Shown here: one piece after another, positions 29,917 to 38,385 of the stretch | How the letters are laid out: each line of letters begins with the position of its first letter | How positions within the stretch are numbered: the first letter of the stretch is position 1 | Virus record (IMG/VR): IMGVR_UViG_3300006853_000021 | Coordinates: 1-52,215 of that record | DNA from: a virus | Reading direction: 5' to 3' (one strand) | DNA: 52,215 bases | Notes under the pieces: model-generated | The model's input: the letters and a program-made list of their open reading frames with translations, nothing else | The model's database searches: none | What the model was told of the DNA's origin: nothing | Translations under genes and position numbers: made by a program

Positions 29917-31038
29917 TTACGGTATCAATGTAGTTGTACTGGTTGTCGAAGTAGATGTAGTCGATGTAGTGGTAGTAGTTGTTGGATTAGTACCACTGAA
30001 ATCTTCAACGTCTCCCAGATACACTTCCAGTAAGGTCTCAAAGTCTGTACCTGTACCTGTAGGGAATGCCAGGATGATTGTTTGATCCTGAGGCACGCCC
30101 GGATTCCAGGTGTCCAGATACTCATCGTACGGATAGTACTTGATGTAGTATGTATCATAGTAGGTACCGGCTGTCACATAGCTTTGGAAAGCCTGGTTCC
30201 AGCTTTGGTACTTATAAAGCGATTTGAAATGACTTGTCTGGTAGCTGTAGAAATCCTTTTCCATCTGCGCGATTTCTGCCGAAGATCCAGTACCAAAGTC
30301 TGATCGCTGAACTACAGTAGAAGTAGCAATGATATCACATGCATCATTCACAATGAAGTCCTGTGTAGTTACCGGACCATTGATCACGAAAGCACGGAAC
30401 CACAGCCTGTCATACTCCCAGGGGTAAGCTTCCAGATCGCAAGGATTGCCATATACTGTCAGCGGCTTCTCAGTAATGTACATGACAGAGTTGTCACCTG
30501 TACCAAACCTGGAGAAGGTCAGGAACTGGGAGAGCATAGGATCTGCATTACCCTTAGCAGCAGCCTCATCTACGAAATTCTGTAATGCTGTACCTGATAC
30601 GTCCGTACAAGGATTTGCGCCACATTCGCAACAAGGAGTATCTATCACAAATGAACGGGTAAGACCATTGAAGAACCCAGTATCAATGTAGCTCGAATGT
30701 AGAACAAACGAGAAGGTTACCTGCTGGCTACACTGCAGATTCCAACCACTTATAGACTGGATCTGAGTTGGTATGTTTGAAACAGCTGTGATTTTATACC
30801 ACTCAATCACCTTGTTTGCAGCGATCTTGTCCGAAGTCTTGCTGCCCAGACCGGGAATAGTTTCAATTCTTCCCTCACGGATGTAGATGTACTTCGCAGC
30901 GGCAATATTACCTGCATTTGCTATAGTATAGTCAGGCAGGAATACTCCGATTTGTCCACCAGTAAGGTTCTGCGTAGAACCGCTGGATGCCAAGGTACCC
31001 GAAGTAGCAACAAAGAGTGACGTTAAAGAGTAATCCAT
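29917..31038 (-). CDS. Auxiliary capsid / head decoration protein candidate, 373 aa
   Basis: 373 residues, beta-rich, aromatic-rich C-terminal half (YYDTYYIKYYPYDEYLDTW, ~305-323), with a CCECGANPC patch (~135-143) and a Thr/Ser tail ending TTTLIP. It is the last gene of the head block, downstream of the capsid protein and two connector-type genes, and just before a terminator. In phi-crAss001 an auxiliary capsid protein is encoded in this neighbourhood, so that role is the best guess. The call is inference from position and composition, with no diagnostic motif. Confidence 0.52.
   Translation of the reverse strand: MDYSLTSLFVATSGTLASSGSTQNLTGGQIGVFLPDYTIANAGNIAAAKYIYIREGRIETIPGLGSKTSDKIAANKVIEWYKITAVSNIPTQIQSISGWNLQCSQQVTFSFVLHSSYIDTGFFNGLTRSFVIDTPCCECGANPCTDVSGTALQNFVDEAAAKGNADPMLSQFLTFSRFGTGDNSVMYITEKPLTVYGNPCDLEAYPWEYDRLWFRAFVINGPVTTQDFIVNDACDIIATSTVVQRSDFGTGSSAEIAQMEKDFYSYQTSHFKSLYKYQSWNQAFQSYVTAGTYYDTYYIKYYPYDEYLDTWNPGVPQDQTIILAFPTGTGTDFETLLEVYLGDVEDFSGTNPTTTTTTSTTSTSTTSTTTLIP
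29929..29982 (-). repeat. C-terminal Thr/Ser tract of 373-aa protein
   Basis: About 18 Thr/Ser codons just before the terminal LIP and stop. It is the only one of the five tracts located upstream of the hydrolase gene. Confidence 0.88.
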
Positions 31039-31054
31039 TTTCTATGATTTATTG

Positions 31055-31783
31055 TTATTCAGATGTCTTTATTCGTTGTTGGGTGAACTGCACTGCTGGT
31101 ACATTCTCTGTATCCATTGCCAGTTCCTCAATAGTAAAATTGAGGAGTTCATCTTCCAGATATTCGTTCAGTTCACAATCAGCATGAGCAGAAGCAGTAC
31201 CATCGAAATTCACATATCCTGGATAATCTATCTTCTGCGGATACCTAATGTATGAAACATATATGGTGTTGGGAGTAAAGGTTCCGTCAGTATAGATACC
31301 CAGTCTCATCCCTGAGATGGTGCAGAAGGTTTCCTCGTACTCGAACGAAGGTTTGTAATTGGAGTTGTTAAGAAGTGTTACAACATCAGCATGCTTTGCC
31401 AGATCGTTGTTTACATAGATGAGACGATTCTTACAATCGCCCTTATCTGCCACAACATAGCTGTCTACATAAAACATGTACTGAGGATCAAGATCTTCCA
31501 GATTACAGGTCCACATATGGAGCTTGTTATCATCCTCTATGAGAGGAAGGGGGTGTGCTCCAGGAACCTCTATCAGGATCTCGACATCCTCGTAACGTTT
31601 CTTAAAACTATCCAGTCCTAACCCCAATGTGTTGTTTGGACTGATCTTCGTTTTTACCAACTTTAGTTGGGCCTCGTTAAGGGCCAATATCTTATTCTCA
31701 AGCGGTATGATCTGATGATCGAGAGCCGCTACTTTATTGAGTTTTTGATCAATCTTGTACAGCAGGCTCTCTACAACTATCAT
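31055..31783 (-). CDS. Head-tail connector/virion protein, 242 aa
   Basis: 242 residues: an N-terminal coiled-coil-like segment (MIVVESLLYKIDQKLNKVAALDHQIIPLENKILALNEAQLKL) and a beta-rich body with TIYVSYIRYPQKIDYPGYVNFDG (~183-205). The C-terminus is acidic and helical (CELNEYLEDELLNFTIEELAM). The RYPxxI/ELxxYLxDEL pattern is one I associate with head-completion or ring proteins of crAss-like phages. Its ATG overlaps the stop of the 317-residue gene (TATGA). The exact ring identity cannot be fixed from sequence. Confidence 0.56.
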   Translation of the reverse strand: MIVVESLLYKIDQKLNKVAALDHQIIPLENKILALNEAQLKLVKTKISPNNTLGLGLDSFKKRYEDVEILIEVPGAHPLPLIEDDNKLHMWTCNLEDLDPQYMFYVDSYVVADKGDCKNRLIYVNNDLAKHADVVTLLNNSNYKPSFEYEETFCTISGMRLGIYTDGTFTPNTIYVSYIRYPQKIDYPGYVNFDGTASAHADCELNEYLEDELLNFTIEELAMDTENVPAVQFTQQRIKTSE

Positions 31784-32733
31784 ACTTCAGCTATCTTTTT
31801 GAGTTTTAATTTCCGCTCCAGATCCAGGAGATCTTCCTGATGCGCATCATCGAGCAAATGCTCTACCAGTTCTTCCTTATCTTTAAACAATTCCAGCTCT
31901 CCCTCATAAACTTTTCCACCTTGTTTGAGCCGGTAAATATGGTGTGTGAATGCCATCTCTACTACATCCTTAACATACAACACATCATCTTTGAGATTTG
32001 CATACACTGAGAACACTTTGATGGGATCTTGCCCTTTGAAAGGTCCGCTATCTGCGGATTGCTTCTTCAGGAATGTATCTACCATATTGTAGACAACTTC
32101 CTCACGGGTATCCTCGGTGACAGGTAGCCCCAGTAATCGGGCAACTTTACGACGCTTCTCCAGCGACCAACTATCAAACTTAATGATAGCATCATTGGAA
32201 TTTTTCTTCTTACGATAGAGTATCTCATTTTCCACATCCTCATCATTGATGAAGTATTGAGTGTCGTGAGGATACTCACCCCGCTCGTAAGCCTGCAGAC
32301 TGGAAGCTATTGTTGGGTGTGCCTTTAACCAGCAGTAGGTGATATATTGTAAAGGAACATCGAGATTGAATATATTATCTCCGTCGATCAGCTTTACAGG
32401 TTCCACCTTCTTATGTGAACCTTTGGACGTATAGTTGTAGTATGGTGACATTGGAGACAGATCAAGACCACTTTCATACTCCAGTTTCTTTCTAAGTTCT
32501 ATGATCCTATTCCTCTCGATGTCCCTCATTTTAGTATCAGTGATTCTATCGAGGTATTTGGCATCTGGATCAAGTCCTGTCCTGTACTTACCATTGAGCT
32601 CCCTATAAGGAAAGATCATCTTTACTGTACCAGGGATCCTACTCATTCCTTTCTCTCTCAGAGATTTCTCCATGGTCGGAAAGGCTGAACTAAAGTCCTT
32701 CGGTATCACGCTGATTTTACCGATTCTACCCAT
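31780..32733 (-). CDS. Conserved head-module protein, 317 aa
   Basis: 317 residues, basic and helical, with the phrase TDTKMRDIERNRIIELRKKLEYESGLDLSP around 65-95. The C-terminus (KEELVEHLLDDAHQEDLLDLERKLKLKK) looks like a charged helical hairpin. It follows the capsid gene after a 109-base gap containing an inverted repeat, and is coupled to the 242-residue gene. I recognise the MRxIERxRI...YYNYT region as conserved in crAss-like head modules; the function is not known to me. Confidence 0.6.
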   Translation of the reverse strand: MGRIGKISVIPKDFSSAFPTMEKSLREKGMSRIPGTVKMIFPYRELNGKYRTGLDPDAKYLDRITDTKMRDIERNRIIELRKKLEYESGLDLSPMSPYYNYTSKGSHKKVEPVKLIDGDNIFNLDVPLQYITYCWLKAHPTIASSLQAYERGEYPHDTQYFINDEDVENEILYRKKKNSNDAIIKFDSWSLEKRRKVARLLGLPVTEDTREEVVYNMVDTFLKKQSADSGPFKGQDPIKVFSVYANLKDDVLYVKDVVEMAFTHHIYRLKQGGKVYEGELELFKDKEELVEHLLDDAHQEDLLDLERKLKLKKIAEV

Positions 32734-32751
32734 TATTTAGTTGTTTTGTGC

Positions 32752-32794
32752 CCCTCAGCATGGTTGCGAGCCAATAGGTCTTTCACCCTGAGGG
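32752..32794 (-). promoter_or_regulatory. Inverted repeat between capsid gene and next gene
   Basis: The 7-bp arms CCCTCAG/CTGAGGG are separated by about 29 bases, in the 109-base gap after the capsid gene. No T-tract follows in either direction, so it is not a standard terminator. It could be an attenuating or mRNA-stabilising hairpin that lets the capsid gene be expressed more than its downstream neighbours. Confidence 0.45.
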
Positions 32795-32842
32795 ATGAAG
32801 AGACGGACAGCTTTCAATCAGTCCTCCTCCTCGTTTTGTATC

Positions 32843-34387
32843 TTAGAACTGAGGTACTTCCTCAATTACAACACATCTTGAAAGGTCTTCGATGAACACG
32901 TCGTAGCGGTCATCCATGAAGATGGTATAACCATCAAACATGTTGGCAGCTGAGTGTCCCTGAGAGCGGAAAGCGCCCAGGTGATGACGACGACCATCAA
33001 TATAACCCCAGGTCATTGATGGACGACCTTGCATGCGCACTTCACGAATGTTGTTGCGCAGCGTGCCATCTCCTTCTGGAGATACATCAAATACCAGGAA
33101 GAGTGGAGTTGATTTCTTGTTCTGGCCAAACTCCAGGTTAGATTGTGGCAGATCCAGTTCTTTTAAGTGAACCAGCTCTATTCTACCAGTCTCACGAGTT
33201 ACCATCGAGCTGAAGGCATAGTTCAAGGTAAGCTTCTGCTCTGCACCCTGAATAAAGCGTTCGTCAGCTATAATGGTCAGACCTGAGTTTAATGCGTCTT
33301 CCTTCAGAGCCTGATCGAATACATCGAAGCCAGCCTCATTGGTATAAATCTTCACACGACGATCCTTCACATCTACCCTACGATAGAACAAGTCTCCAAA
33401 TACTGCACGTAGGATGTTGGTGGAGAACTCACCACGATTATATTGAACCAGGTTGCCATTATTGCGCATACGATAGTACACGCCAGCAGATACCTTTTTA
33501 ATTTCTTGTTTGGCACCACGGGTACGCACTGTACCTGGCTTACCCCAGATCATCTTCTGTACCTTCAGATCCATCATCGCTTTACGCATCCAGAATTCGA
33601 TAAAGGGTTCCCAACGGATGTCATGACGGGTGACTGGCTTCTCATTGCGCTTGCCATTAATATATACCATCAGATCCAAAGGCATACCATTGCTATTGCG
33701 TAGCATGCGGTCATCTGCCCAACCAGTGATGGTGTGTTTGTAACCTACTGCAGATCCAAGTGATTCAAACATGGTAATCTTCTCAGCCATACGAGGCAGA
33801 CCCAGCAGATCTTCGTCGAACTCACCGATAGAGGCATTCACCAGAGTATACTCTATACCTGCCTGCAAATATGTTGGATCCACAAACTCCGTCTTGGGGT
33901 TGTTGGATATAAGTGCAAGGGTATAGAGGAAACCACGATTGGCTGGCTGAGGATCCTTAAGTACAACAAACTGAGGACCATAGATTTTATGCGGGGTAAT
34001 GATTGCGTTCTGGGTAAACTCGGCTGAGTCCATGATGATCCAGAACTCCTGACCATCTATACCAGGAGTGGTAAGATTGACGGTTTGAGTAGGAATCTCA
34101 GTAATCTTGGGGAATTTATAAGGTACTTCGATATCCCATTTCCACGCGTCTGAATTAGTGTTGATATAGAACGGTGTGGACTTGTTAATCATATCCAGAA
34201 AATCATTCGCATATAGCGAGCTCTGGGTATAAATGGATATGATCTTCTTGTCATAATCCGCCGGGTCTGTGGTGTGAAAGCTTTCCAGGTGGTTAGTGTC
34301 CGTAAGCTTACCGACAGCGCGTTTGTCCATCGAGGCAACTCGGGCATACGCAAACCCAGTAAATCCAGGTATTGTTTGTAAGGCCAT
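32843..34387 (-). CDS. Major capsid protein (HK97-fold, crAss-like), 514 aa
   Basis: 514 residues beginning MALQTIPGFTGFAYARVASMDKRAVGKL. The mixed alpha/beta composition, length and position after portal and scaffold-like genes match the major capsid protein of crAss-like phages. Visible stretches include YLQAGIEYTLVNASIGEFDEDLLGLPRM and EFWMRKAMMDLKVQKMIWGKPGTV (~265-290), which fit a long spine-helix-like region, and a basic segment VRMQGRPSMTWGYIDGRRHH near 445-465. The gene is free of the dispersed CTCTSAGAG palindrome that marks most of the window, consistent with strong codon or expression constraint. Confidence is high from synteny and length. Confidence 0.82.
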   Translation of the reverse strand: MALQTIPGFTGFAYARVASMDKRAVGKLTDTNHLESFHTTDPADYDKKIISIYTQSSLYANDFLDMINKSTPFYINTNSDAWKWDIEVPYKFPKITEIPTQTVNLTTPGIDGQEFWIIMDSAEFTQNAIITPHKIYGPQFVVLKDPQPANRGFLYTLALISNNPKTEFVDPTYLQAGIEYTLVNASIGEFDEDLLGLPRMAEKITMFESLGSAVGYKHTITGWADDRMLRNSNGMPLDLMVYINGKRNEKPVTRHDIRWEPFIEFWMRKAMMDLKVQKMIWGKPGTVRTRGAKQEIKKVSAGVYYRMRNNGNLVQYNRGEFSTNILRAVFGDLFYRRVDVKDRRVKIYTNEAGFDVFDQALKEDALNSGLTIIADERFIQGAEQKLTLNYAFSSMVTRETGRIELVHLKELDLPQSNLEFGQNKKSTPLFLVFDVSPEGDGTLRNNIREVRMQGRPSMTWGYIDGRRHHLGAFRSQGHSAANMFDGYTIFMDDRYDVFIEDLSRCVVIEEVPQF

Positions 34388-34411
34388 TTTACTTTACAGT
34401 TTTTGTTTATC

Positions 34412-35728
34412 TTATGATTGGAACCAACTCTTTGGCTCCGAATTTTTCTTTGGCTGATCTCCTGATTTTATGGCGGTTCTTTTCAATCCCTTGAATAGCT
34501 CGTTGGTTTCTTTGCTTACAGCTTTTTTAGCAAGCTTAGATAGTGTCGGATCTTCTCTGAGAAGCTGCATGAGCATAGCAAGTTTGATCTTCATCTCGTG
34601 ATTCTCCGGGCGATTCAGATCCAGAATATCCTTGTCGAACTCAGTTAGTGTCTGTCGATCCTTCGTTTCATAACGCTCCTGAGTAATATATGCATAAGTA
34701 CGTTCTGCAAAGTTTTTGTCTATGGGTATACCATCAAACTCCTTGGTACGTATCTTATCATTGAGTATTCTGGAGACATTGGTGATGTACTCACTACGGA
34801 TCATCTGTTTGCGTTTATTCTCCTGATCCTTATTAGCTTCAGCTTCCTGGACAGCTTGTTCCTCGCGTTGAACAAGGATACGCTGTGCTTCAGTAGCTTC
34901 ATCAGCCAGATCACTATAATTCTTGAGTTGAGTAATCCTTTTTTCAATATACTCAGTTGAGCGACCTTCTGTACGATAAAGTTCGCGCACCACTCTTTCC
35001 TGATTACCCTCATCAGAAAGGTCAAGGTTCTTGACAGTTTCTATCTTGGCATAACGATTCAGGTAGTCGAGTGGGTTAACCCCTTTTACAAAAACACTGT
35101 TGAACATTTCTCTGTAATCATCTCCAAAACGTCCGAGGAACTTATTGATAACAGCGGTAGCATGTTTCTGACCTTCGTACTGAAATCTTTCCAGTAACTC
35201 CTCCGGAGTTTCTATCTGGACTTCCTCTTCTCCTTCATCCAGTGTGATTATACCATGAGTCACTAACTCTTTAGCGATTGTAGAATAGACAGATTCTTCC
35301 TCTTCTCCTTCGGTAGATTGTTCTTCGATCCCTTCCTCAGTTTTGTCTGGTGCAGACTCTAAGGTTTTTTGAGCTCCGACTTTCTTTTCCTTTTTCTCAA
35401 CCGGCTTTTCCTCCTCTTCTTCCTCTTCATCTTCATTATCAGTAGTGAATGAGGTGAACATATCCTCCTCACTTAGCTCATTGGGTATAGCAACTGCCTC
35501 TTTAATAGGCTTCTTTTCCTTGATCTTTAACTTGTCTTCCTTGCTTTCGATTTCATCTTCAGATTCATCTTCGTCTTCTTCCTGCTTTTTCTTGGAGGAT
35601 TTCTTTCGTGGGGCGAGTGTAATATCATCAGGATTAGAGTTCAGAAAATTTTCACCGGCAATGACTTCTTCTGTGGAAAGGATACCCAATTCTCCTGCGG
35701 AGAGGGCGAACTCCTGTCTTTCCGCCAT
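34412..35728 (-). CDS. Acidic scaffold-like protein, 438 aa
   Basis: 438 residues. The N-terminal ~150 are extremely Glu/Asp/Lys-rich (runs of E near 100-110 and 130-145) and look disordered. The rest is helical (QRVVRELYRTEGRSTEYIEKRITQLKNYSDLADEATEAQRILVQREEQAVQEAEANKDQ). The position between portal and capsid genes and the acidic coiled-coil character fit a capsid scaffold or capsid-internal protein. It is preceded by an 86-base leader and starts with the leader AACAACTAAAT before ATG. No protease motif is seen. Confidence 0.62.
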   Translation of the reverse strand: MAERQEFALSAGELGILSTEEVIAGENFLNSNPDDITLAPRKKSSKKKQEEDEDESEDEIESKEDKLKIKEKKPIKEAVAIPNELSEEDMFTSFTTDNEDEEEEEEEKPVEKKEKKVGAQKTLESAPDKTEEGIEEQSTEGEEEESVYSTIAKELVTHGIITLDEGEEEVQIETPEELLERFQYEGQKHATAVINKFLGRFGDDYREMFNSVFVKGVNPLDYLNRYAKIETVKNLDLSDEGNQERVVRELYRTEGRSTEYIEKRITQLKNYSDLADEATEAQRILVQREEQAVQEAEANKDQENKRKQMIRSEYITNVSRILNDKIRTKEFDGIPIDKNFAERTYAYITQERYETKDRQTLTEFDKDILDLNRPENHEMKIKLAMLMQLLREDPTLSKLAKKAVSKETNELFKGLKRTAIKSGDQPKKNSEPKSWFQS

Positions 35729-35814
35729 ATTTAGTTGTTTTTGATATGCGTAAAATTATAGTTCGTCAGTGTGTTACGCGAGTGTTAAGTATGATTTTTT
35801 TGCTCAGTATAGCG

Positions 35815-38385
35815 TTATGTTTTCTTTTTGGTCTTGACTTGCTGCCTTTTGAGAGCTCTATCGGCCTTTTTGTCGGCCATCTGGGCACGTAGCTTCTCTT
35901 TCTCAAGTTGGATCTTCCTAAGTTCAAGTGAGATATAATCCTGGTTCTCTCTCTGTTTCTGATCGAGCTGTTGGCGTTTCAATTCCAGTTCCCTATCAGC
36001 AGTAGCCTGATCTATACGTCTATCATCTATCTCAGAGAGAGTGGTAGAGTTGTCCGGAGTACGGTCAGCTCCTCTTGCTGCGGCACGGATAAGCTCAACC
36101 TCTCTGTCATTCATACGATCAAGCTCTTTCTGCTGTGCTTCGAACTGGCGATCAATCTCCTGTTGTTGCATCTGTGCCTGTAGATTAGCCTCAGCTATAG
36201 CCTGCTGATTTTGCATTTCCTGCTGTTGCATTTGCATCTGTTGCTGTTGCATTGCCTCCATCTTATCTCTGAGACTCTTGAAGATCTGTCTCATCTGTCG
36301 TACAGAATTAGTGCTGTATAGTACAGAGATTTCATATGGTGTAGCACCATTCTGCAACATTGGTTGGGCAAGCTGACGGAATTCCTGGAACTCCTGTACA
36401 TCCCTTGCGCGTGATGTAGCAAATACTTTGAGATCGCGCATGGAGATATCCTCTCCATTTACGCGTATGAAACCTTGTTCTCCTTCCGTATTTACATATG
36501 AGATAGTAGAATATGGTTTCTTGGTTTCTATATACTGCACTGCATCAAGCATTGCCTGATACAGATCATTCATGACATATTCGTGCTGTGCAAAATAGGG
36601 TTCTGTCTGAGCATAGCTCTGAGAGAGCGCTGCATTGGTGCCTGTTGCAGTTTGTGTGGCAGCCACCCCACCCGTGCGCTCGCGCGTAATACCTACAAGC
36701 TCCCATGCCTCTATCTTGAGTTGTTGAGCCAGTGTGTATCTGGATTGGATCTCACTGGTACGTGTAAGATCTACATTCTTAAACATATTAAAGTTGGAAG
36801 GACTCTTGAGATTCTCTGGCGAATCATCAATCATAACAATACCACGTTTACGTGCTTCCAATTCCCAGATATCTAGCGCATCTTGTCCATCACCATCCTT
36901 TGGTGTTGGTACGTGCCGGATAGATCCTTGGTATACATTACCAATTTCCTTTTCCAGGAGTTGGTACAATTGATTAAGGCAGATGTTATACAATACCTGG
37001 TAAGGTTTCAACATATCCACCAGGCTCTTTGCTTCATTAACGTTCTTGATTTCATGCACCACACCTATTATAGGACAGTGATCGAGCAGCTCGTAGGGTT
37101 CTACCTTGTATACATCCGAACCAATTTTATATCCCTTGTACCACTGATTCACATAATTCCATTCGATAGATATTTCACCGGGTACCTTACGATAATTCTC
37201 ATCCACCATTGTACTGAACTCCTCACCACTCTCATCCACATATGTAAGTTGGCCCACTTTCTTTTTGCTCAGCCAATATGCCTGCACAACAACATATTTA
37301 TTCCCGAACGTGTTGACATTCGAAGACAGACCAAGCCAATTGCCCAAAGAATCCGTATTCTCTTTCAGTTGAGATTCGATGAATAATCGTTGCTGAACTA
37401 TATAAGGGGAGTAAGTATCATATTTGATCGAATCCCAACCACTGGTTGTAGGATTCTCGAAGTTGGACTCTCTCGGAGAGAAGAGCGAGAGCTCGCGCAC
37501 ACCTTTTCGCAGATGATCTATTTCATCTTTAGTCAGATCAAAGCGCTCAATGATCTCAGATAGTTCCATTACATGTACTGTACCTGCAGCGAACGCATCC
37601 TTATGAATATATTTTTTATCGGGAAGTGTAAGATACCATACGTTCTTTGGGTTCAGGTTCTCCACACCCAGACCAAGCTTGCTGTTATTTTCAAACACAT
37701 GAGCGAATTCCCTGGAGCTTATCAACAGATCGCGCATGCAATCTTCAGATAACTCCTTCATGTTGAGTTCTACCTTCAAAGCTTCGATTACATGATTGCC
37801 CCACTTTTCAGCAGTAGAAGTGTAATCCGTAAGATATTCCTGAACCTGCTCCAGCGACATCTGTTGAAGTTGTTCCTCTTCCACCTCTTCTCCTGCCATC
37901 GCCAGTTTCGATCTTATTTGCTGCATAGCATTTTCCAGGATGTAATTCTGCATTACCTCTGTCATATACTGCAGTTGTTCATTCTTGGATTCCTCATCCA
38001 TGGCTTTTATCCTTACCTGATCGGGTCGCTTGGACAACTCACCGACCATTGTATTAAGTGGAGGGTTGAGTATTGGATAATGTTTTACATGTGGAGGCAG
38101 TTCGACTTCCTTGAGAAGTGTCTCTGCGAAAGATTGCATATCAGATGGGGCCTCTTCTATATAAAAATCTCTGGGTCCTATGATGCCCTTCACCAGATTA
38201 TAGTTACGCACAAACGTATCTTTGGCCTTTATGAATTGTGAATAAGCTACATTGGCAAAGTAGTCCATATTGGACTTGACCCAGTTCTTGCCACGCTTCT
38301 CCTTTTCAGTAACAAATTGATCCGGGTAGATATTCCACCTGGCCCAGTCCATATTCTGGTACTCCGAATGAATGATGATAGGCAT
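35815..38385 (-). CDS. Portal protein, 856 aa
   Basis: 856 residues, immediately after the terminase gene (they share one base). The N-terminal part shows HYPILNPPLNTMVGELSKRPDQVRIKA (~100-126), a pattern I associate with crAss-like portals. The middle has helical crown/stem-type segments. The C-terminal ~150 residues form a Gln-rich coiled coil (runs of Q and M near 690-720), then a very basic end KTKKKT. Expected role: a dodecameric channel at the capsid vertex for DNA packaging and ejection. Longer than most podovirus portals, in line with crAss-like ones. Confidence 0.82.
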   Translation of the reverse strand: MPIIIHSEYQNMDWARWNIYPDQFVTEKEKRGKNWVKSNMDYFANVAYSQFIKAKDTFVRNYNLVKGIIGPRDFYIEEAPSDMQSFAETLLKEVELPPHVKHYPILNPPLNTMVGELSKRPDQVRIKAMDEESKNEQLQYMTEVMQNYILENAMQQIRSKLAMAGEEVEEEQLQQMSLEQVQEYLTDYTSTAEKWGNHVIEALKVELNMKELSEDCMRDLLISSREFAHVFENNSKLGLGVENLNPKNVWYLTLPDKKYIHKDAFAAGTVHVMELSEIIERFDLTKDEIDHLRKGVRELSLFSPRESNFENPTTSGWDSIKYDTYSPYIVQQRLFIESQLKENTDSLGNWLGLSSNVNTFGNKYVVVQAYWLSKKKVGQLTYVDESGEEFSTMVDENYRKVPGEISIEWNYVNQWYKGYKIGSDVYKVEPYELLDHCPIIGVVHEIKNVNEAKSLVDMLKPYQVLYNICLNQLYQLLEKEIGNVYQGSIRHVPTPKDGDGQDALDIWELEARKRGIVMIDDSPENLKSPSNFNMFKNVDLTRTSEIQSRYTLAQQLKIEAWELVGITRERTGGVAATQTATGTNAALSQSYAQTEPYFAQHEYVMNDLYQAMLDAVQYIETKKPYSTISYVNTEGEQGFIRVNGEDISMRDLKVFATSRARDVQEFQEFRQLAQPMLQNGATPYEISVLYSTNSVRQMRQIFKSLRDKMEAMQQQQMQMQQQEMQNQQAIAEANLQAQMQQQEIDRQFEAQQKELDRMNDREVELIRAAARGADRTPDNSTTLSEIDDRRIDQATADRELELKRQQLDQKQRENQDYISLELRKIQLEKEKLRAQMADKKADRALKRQQVKTKKKT

